DNA of 54,543 nucleotides, taken from the NCBI GenBank assembly GCA_024275095.1, contig JAJRZV010000017.1:1-54543 (forward strand). The letters are read 5' to 3'. Positions 48,975 to 54,543 of the stretch are shown here, one piece after another. Position 1 is the stretch's first letter, and every line of letters begins with the position of its first letter. The stretch is from a bacterium. GTDB lineage: Bacteria; JAJRZV01. Below the pieces are notes generated by a model that saw nothing but the letters and a program-made list of their open reading frames with translations, searched no databases and was not told where the DNA came from. Made by a program: the position numbers and the translations under genes.

Positions 48975-50270
48975 TTACTCTGACGACTTTTCAGGGAGCC
49001 TTACCAGGCGTTCAATCGGTTGTACGGGCGGAGTGTCTTCCCGTGCAGTGCCCAACTCACGAAAACGCCGTGCCGCCGGCATCACCATGCGTTCCAGAGA
49101 ACCAACGGAATCATTGTATGATTTCACGGCAGCATCCAGTTGCTTTCCCACTTTTTGCAAATGCCCTACGAAAGTGCCGAGGCGGTTGTGAAGTTCGCGC
49201 CCAAGTTCCGCAATCCTGCGCGCGTTTTCGGAAATCTGCTGTTGTTGCCACCCGTATGCCACGGCCTTGAGAAGAGCAAGCAGGGTTACAGGAGTGGTAA
49301 GGATCACCTTCTGTTGGATGGCATATTCCAGCAAGTCCCCATCGTATTCAAAAGCTGCTGCCAGGCACGCATCATTGGGTACGAACATCACCACCAGCTC
49401 AGGAGTATTTTCAAACTGCTCCCAGTAGCGTTTTCTTCCAAGTTCGGTCACACGACTTCTCACAGCAGTACTGTGAACGCGCAATTTCTCTCGTTTTGTG
49501 TGTTCATCTGTGGCCTCGAGTGCTTCCAAATATGCCTGCATGGGAGTTTTCGCATCGACAGGCAGAATTCCACCGTTAGGCAAATGGATAACCATGTCCG
49601 GCCTTCCTTCTTGAGTGGAGGCCTGTTCTTCAAAATCCACATGTGCGGTCATGCCGGCCATTTCCACAACGCGCCGAAGCTGAAATTCTCCCCAGCGCCC
49701 CCGTACAGTGGGAGATTTAAGAGCGGTGACCAGCTGAGTCGTTGTCTGCTGAAGTACACGATGGGTCTGCATGAGGGAATCAAGATGCTGTTTGAGCCCC
49801 TGATATGCACCTTCTCTTTTCTGTTCCAGCTCTCTCACCTGTCTGTCAAGTCCTTCCAGGGTTCGAGAAAGCGGCTCTATCAAATGTTTGAGCTCAGCTT
49901 TGTGCGTACTCCAGTCTCCTCTCACCTGCTTCAGCATGGCGTCAAGCTGGTCTCTTGCTCTTTTGAGAAATTCCTCAGCGTTGGTTTGAAGCGCCCTGCT
50001 GGCCAGGGCCTCAAACGCTTCCCGCATCTGGTCCTGTGCCTTTTCGAGAAACTGGATTTTTTCTGTATCTCCTCGACGAGCCTCTTCCAGCGTGTGTAGT
50101 TGGAGTTTCAGCTGTTCGTTTTCAGCCTTTAATCGTTCGTTTTCCTGCTGCTCTTTTTCCAGTACTTCAAGTCTCACCTGAAGGCCCGCTGTGCGGGCTC
50201 GATAAAGAAGAAACACCACGAGAGCACCCAAGCCAGCACCTGCCACAAAACCCAAGGCTACGCTATTCAT
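48975..50270 (-). CDS. rmuC: DNA recombination protein RmuC
   Basis: RmuC limits inversions at short inverted repeats. The start is the ATG at 50270 behind GGAGGGCGAC, giving 431 residues, not the track start at 50339. An N-terminal anchor helix (VALGFVAGAGLGALVVFLLY), a long coiled coil (about residues 35-190: VLEKEQQENERLKAENEQLK) and a PD-(D/E)XK-like nuclease domain (about 205-390) with WGEFQLRRVVEMAGM, EGRPDMVIHLPNGGILPVDAK and FVPNDACLAAAFEYD. All are RmuC signatures. Confidence 0.95.
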   Translation of the reverse strand: MNSVALGFVAGAGLGALVVFLLYRARTAGLQVRLEVLEKEQQENERLKAENEQLKLQLHTLEEARRGDTEKIQFLEKAQDQMREAFEALASRALQTNAEEFLKRARDQLDAMLKQVRGDWSTHKAELKHLIEPLSRTLEGLDRQVRELEQKREGAYQGLKQHLDSLMQTHRVLQQTTTQLVTALKSPTVRGRWGEFQLRRVVEMAGMTAHVDFEEQASTQEGRPDMVIHLPNGGILPVDAKTPMQAYLEALEATDEHTKREKLRVHSTAVRSRVTELGRKRYWEQFENTPELVVMFVPNDACLAAAFEYDGDLLEYAIQQKVILTTPVTLLALLKAVAYGWQQQQISENARRIAELGRELHNRLGTFVGHLQKVGKQLDAAVKSYNDSVGSLERMVMPAARRFRELGTAREDTPPVQPIERLVRLPEKSSE

Positions 50271-50521
50271 GTCGCCCTCCTCCTTCACCGGATAATTAAC
50301 CTTACTTTTTACTTTACCAGAGAACAATACGCTTGGCATCGAAGAATACGCATCCTGATCTCAAACCACTGCCCGGCCTATGAGTCTGGCATAAACACAA
50401 TCTCTGAAAGCAGTTGTTGTGAGGGTAGTTATCCATCTGTCGCTGATGTGAGAGTTGAATAAACTTTTATTCTGTGTCCCTTAGGAAAAAGCGCCTGTAA
50501 GAGATAAAATATGTCCTTGCA

Positions 50522-51820
50522 GTGCGGAAGAAGACAGATTTGAAAAAGTCAGTATTTACGCTGCTGGTACTTGGCATTGTCACCTGTGCCTGTTCTGAAA
50601 AAAAAGAAAGTGGTTCACCCACCATCGTTGAAAAGCTCGCCGGGGAGCTGAACGTTGAACCTCTCGACTATTCGCAGGAGAATTTGTGGATTTGCCTTCC
50701 ATGGAGGGAAAATGACGTCTGCAATCGGGATTTTACAATAGCAGTTGTGGAGAAGGATGGGACCTATAAGGTTCAAACCAGAACCCACAATCCTCAGGCG
50801 GAGGCGGACTGTTTTTACGTATACCCGACCGTGGATCTTTCCATTTCCACCGGCAACCACGACGACATTTATTCACAGCGGGCACCGAAACTGGCGGCAC
50901 AGGCACAGGTGGGTCTTTTCAGTTCGCTATGTCGCGTATTTGTACCATTCTACAGGCAGGTTACGATTGGCACGTATTTCACAAATCCACCAGAGGAAGC
51001 CGTACCCTACATAAAAAAAGCGTTTATGGATGTGGCCGCGGCTTTTGAGTACTACCTGGAGAACTGGAATAACGGACGTCCCATCGTTATTCTTGGACAT
51101 TCGCAGGGTGCTCAGATGAGCACCTATTTATTACGTTTTTATTTTGACGAAAATGAAGAGCTGAGAAATCGTCTGGTGGTAGCTCTTCCCATAGGGTTCA
51201 ATTTTTTTGTACCTGCGGGAAATGACAGAGGCGGTTCGCTGAAGAACATCCCCATATGCACCGCCGTGAACCAGACAGGTTGTCTCATCCATTATCGCTC
51301 GTACCCGGATGGGTACGACGAAAATTCCATCCAGCTCTGGTTCAATGAGCTCTACACACTGCTAGCAAATGAAGGCTTCATCTACAGGACTTTCGACCCG
51401 GAAACAGACGAAGTCTCCTGCGTGAATCCAGCCACCTCTGCGATTGAAAAAGGGTACGTTGCTCTTGATGTTTACGGGAATAAAATCACTGACCCCGCCG
51501 TCAGGGTTTTAAGAGGGCTATCCAACGTGGGAGGACTTCTTCTCAGATTTTCCTCTTTTGATACAGATCCTCCCCAAAACATTCTTTTGAAAAGATACAC
51601 GGCACGCTGCAGGAAGGCACCCGCAGGCATTCGATACCTTGCTGTAGGATACTATGAAAAACCAGGTGAACCTGACATCCGGGGGGATCCGATAAACATT
51701 GACAGCAAAACAAACCAGGGCTCTATGGGTGGACTCCACGTGTGGGACTATGAGCTTGCACTGCCTGATCTCCTTTACCGGACCAGCGTCAAAATCGAGG
51801 CTTTTCTGTCAGGCGATTAA
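50522..51820 (+). CDS. DUF3089 alpha/beta-hydrolase lipoprotein
   Basis: A 432-residue lipoprotein (signal FTLLVLGIVTCAC). The track start is GTG at 50522; a TTG at 50540 (reading as MKKSVFTLL) with GGAAG upstream is a fair alternative. DUF3089 hallmarks: ADCFYVYPTVDLS, FVPFYRQVTIGT, a nucleophile elbow with Ser in IVILGHSQGAQMSTYLL and a late GSMGGLHVWDYELALPDL. The family are secreted esterase-like enzymes of unknown substrate. Two consecutive TG-rich and AT-rich segments upstream (50271-50521) carry no promoter I trust. Confidence 0.88.
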   Translation: MRKKTDLKKSVFTLLVLGIVTCACSEKKESGSPTIVEKLAGELNVEPLDYSQENLWICLPWRENDVCNRDFTIAVVEKDGTYKVQTRTHNPQAEADCFYVYPTVDLSISTGNHDDIYSQRAPKLAAQAQVGLFSSLCRVFVPFYRQVTIGTYFTNPPEEAVPYIKKAFMDVAAAFEYYLENWNNGRPIVILGHSQGAQMSTYLLRFYFDENEELRNRLVVALPIGFNFFVPAGNDRGGSLKNIPICTAVNQTGCLIHYRSYPDGYDENSIQLWFNELYTLLANEGFIYRTFDPETDEVSCVNPATSAIEKGYVALDVYGNKITDPAVRVLRGLSNVGGLLLRFSSFDTDPPQNILLKRYTARCRKAPAGIRYLAVGYYEKPGEPDIRGDPINIDSKTNQGSMGGLHVWDYELALPDLLYRTSVKIEAFLSGD

Positions 51821-51831
51821 TCCAGGTTCTC

Positions 51832-52023
51832 ATGCGCCGGGAGCCTCAGGGAACAAAGGGCCTGATAGAAGAGTTAACCTTCAGATACGTGCCACCGGTA
51901 AAAAGTGCGGAAAAAGACAACTTATTCAGACAGAGGTGGAGAAACCGGGCATTCGATTTTCCTTACGGGATGGGCCGCGTAATCCCGGCGCTTGTCGAAT
52001 CCGAAAAACTGCTGAACCGTTGA
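51832..52023 (+). CDS. possible small protein (63 aa)
   Basis: An ATG 12 bases after the DUF3089 stop, with CCAGG upstream, opens a 63-codon ORF that fills the 209-base gap to the radical-SAM gene. The sequence (EELTFRYVPPVKSAEKDNLF, WRNRAFDFPYGMG) is plain and soluble-looking with no motif. Gap-filling is the main support. Without homologues I rate it uncertain. The rest of the gap shows no terminator between the two convergent genes. Confidence 0.3.
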   Translation: MRREPQGTKGLIEELTFRYVPPVKSAEKDNLFRQRWRNRAFDFPYGMGRVIPALVESEKLLNR

Positions 52024-52029
52024 ATGCCT

Positions 52030-53091
52030 TCAGGCTTCTGCATGCGCCGGGGGCACATACGCGCAATATGCCTCTTCTTGCATGTAATCTCCTGTTTCAG
52101 CGTACGCACGGGCCCGACATCCCATGCATACCCGTCGAAACTCGCACGCTCCGCACTTTCCTTTAAGGTGATCAGGAACGCGGAGATTGTTGAAAAGTTC
52201 TGAGCTCTCCCATATTTCTCTAAAAGTTCTTTCACGCACGTTGCCAGCGGAAAGTGGCAGATATCCGCAGGGCCATATGTCCCCCTGGTACGAGACAAAG
52301 CAAAAACTCTGACCGGCCAGACATCCCCGCGCAAAGGCATCCATCCCATCTTTTTCCGGTGAAAGTTGCCTTCCTTCATCCCGTGCGCGTTGCCGAATAA
52401 TCCTGTAGTAATGGGGCATGCAGGTAGCTCTCGTCTCCAGCGTCGAACGGCGCGATGCTTCATAGTACCAGTTGAGAAGCCTCTCATACTCTTCCGGAGA
52501 CGGCTCCTCACCCTGCCACTCACTGCCACGTCCAGTGGGGATGAGACCGAACAGGTGAAACGCCACAGCGCCTTCTTTTTCGGCAATTTCCATGATACGC
52601 GGCACTTCAGCGATATTACGCCGACAAACTGTTGTATTGATCTGGAAAGGAACACCCGCCTCTTTCAGGTAATGAATGGCATCCATAACCATCTGGAAGG
52701 ATCCTGCCACACCGCGAAGCGCATCATGACTCTCAGGTGTTGCCCCGTCCAGACTCAGTGATACGCGACGTACTCCAGCATCTTTAATGCGTTGTGCCGT
52801 CTTCGCATCAACCCTGGGACCGGATGTTGCAAGCACAGGGATAAGTCCCTTTTCGCTTATGTATGAGGCAATGTCGTAAATATCCTCGCGGATGAGAGGA
52901 TCGCCTCCGCTGAGGATGATAACAGGTGCCGCAAAAGAAGCAATATCTTCTACAAGAGCACGGTACTCATCAACAGTCAGTTCTTCCTTCAGGCGTTCCG
53001 GTATGGCCGCTGCTTTACAGAAGTGACATTTGAGCCCACACGCAAGGGTGGTCTCGAACACGACCAGGCGAGGAACATGCCCGTGCTCCAT
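52030..53091 (-). CDS. radical SAM / SPASM protein (AhbC/AhbD/NirJ-like)
   Basis: A 353-residue radical-SAM enzyme. FETTLACGLKCHFCKAAA gives the CxxxCxxC cluster that binds the SAM 4Fe-4S; VIILSGGDPLIRED is the GGE-like SAM motif; VSLSLDGATPESHDALRG follows. The C-terminal SPASM region (CLAGQSFCFVSYQGDIWPCG, KCGACEFRRVCMGCRARAY, YCAYVPP) ligates auxiliary Fe-S clusters. The N- and C-terminal layout, including the final CxYxPP, resembles the AhbC/AhbD/NirJ heme-synthesis branch and related peptide-modifying enzymes. No other heme gene is adjacent, so the role stays open. It lies 13 bases after the htrA gene. Confidence 0.88.
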   Translation of the reverse strand: MEHGHVPRLVVFETTLACGLKCHFCKAAAIPERLKEELTVDEYRALVEDIASFAAPVIILSGGDPLIREDIYDIASYISEKGLIPVLATSGPRVDAKTAQRIKDAGVRRVSLSLDGATPESHDALRGVAGSFQMVMDAIHYLKEAGVPFQINTTVCRRNIAEVPRIMEIAEKEGAVAFHLFGLIPTGRGSEWQGEEPSPEEYERLLNWYYEASRRSTLETRATCMPHYYRIIRQRARDEGRQLSPEKDGMDAFARGCLAGQSFCFVSYQGDIWPCGYLPLSAGNVRERTFREIWESSELFNNLRVPDHLKGKCGACEFRRVCMGCRARAYAETGDYMQEEAYCAYVPPAHAEA

Positions 53092-53104
53092 AAAAATGTC
53101 CTTG

Positions 53105-54543
<1,439 letters not shown>

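Overview
This is a chromosomal stretch of a Gram-negative (diderm) bacterium. The evidence is many lipobox lipoproteins, outer-membrane beta-barrel candidates, a murein amidase with an AMIN domain, an HtrA-type periplasmic protease, a glycan/O-antigen-ligase cluster, GlnD and RmuC. I see no phage, transposon, CRISPR, rRNA or tRNA genes. The mix (Bat/MoxR operon, GlcD/GlcF-type redox pair, CsgG/GNA1162 lipoproteins, SPASM radical-SAM enzyme, many secreted lipid-active hydrolases) would suit a deltaproteobacterial-grade lineage (Desulfobacterota/Myxococcota-like). That placement is an inference from gene content only.

Layout, left to right. (1) 67-1978, minus: a three-gene ECF sigma / anti-sigma / exported-protein operon; the anti-sigma factor carries a glycogen-binding-like fold on its periplasmic side. 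(2) 2145-4922, minus: a GNA1162-like lipoprotein, a CsgG-like lipoprotein, an SPFH/prohibitin-type lipoprotein and a tiny two-helix membrane protein, behind a readable sigma70 promoter. (3) 5006-10755, minus: an envelope-glycan operon (GT2, O-antigen ligase, a polysaccharide deacetylase fused to a methyltransferase, GT4, murI). (4) 10818-17236, plus: a probable outer-membrane protein broken by a frameshift in an A9 run, a secreted beta-propeller phosphoesterase, then bioF-bioA-bioD. (5) 17187-18668, minus: a REC-GAF-HD-GYP regulator. (6) 18916-20886, plus: a secreted lipase and a DUF481 barrel protein. (7) 20877-24946, minus: FAD oxidoreductase, Fe-S reductase, a small SCP2-like protein and an arginase-fold protein whose frame breaks at an A7 run. 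(8) 25096-26849, plus: an SDR epimerase/reductase and a CPBP protease; then queD (minus) and a GH5 endoglycoceramidase-like lipoprotein (plus). (9) 28729-37835, minus: a complete MoxR-DUF58-PpiC-Bat operon, with BatD and BatE fused. (10) 37979-40794, minus: hemerythrin, IclR regulator with a clear inverted-repeat operator, an alpha/beta-hydrolase-fold protein lacking the nucleophilic Ser, and a basic AT-hook/zinc-finger protein. (11) 41118-44153, plus: a large VolA-like lipase lipoprotein. (12) 44132-50270, minus: glnD, a murein amidase, a CRP-like protein and rmuC. (13) 50522-51820, plus: a DUF3089 lipoprotein. (14) 52030-54543, minus: an HtrA protease (start beyond the window) and a SPASM radical-SAM enzyme.

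Themes. The window holds at least five secreted or lipoprotein hydrolases likely to act on lipids, phospholipids or glycolipids (phosphoesterase, LipA-like lipase, GH5, VolA-like, DUF3089), which suggests a lipid-scavenging way of life. The genome is very compact: five convergent gene pairs abut or overlap at their 3' ends, ATGA/GTGA couplings are common, and several genes have TATAAT only 6-9 nt before the start codon, suggesting leaderless mRNAs. Two genes are interrupted by one-base shifts exactly at poly-A runs. Those are either sequencing/assembly errors, decay, or slippage-based expression switches, and raw reads would decide.
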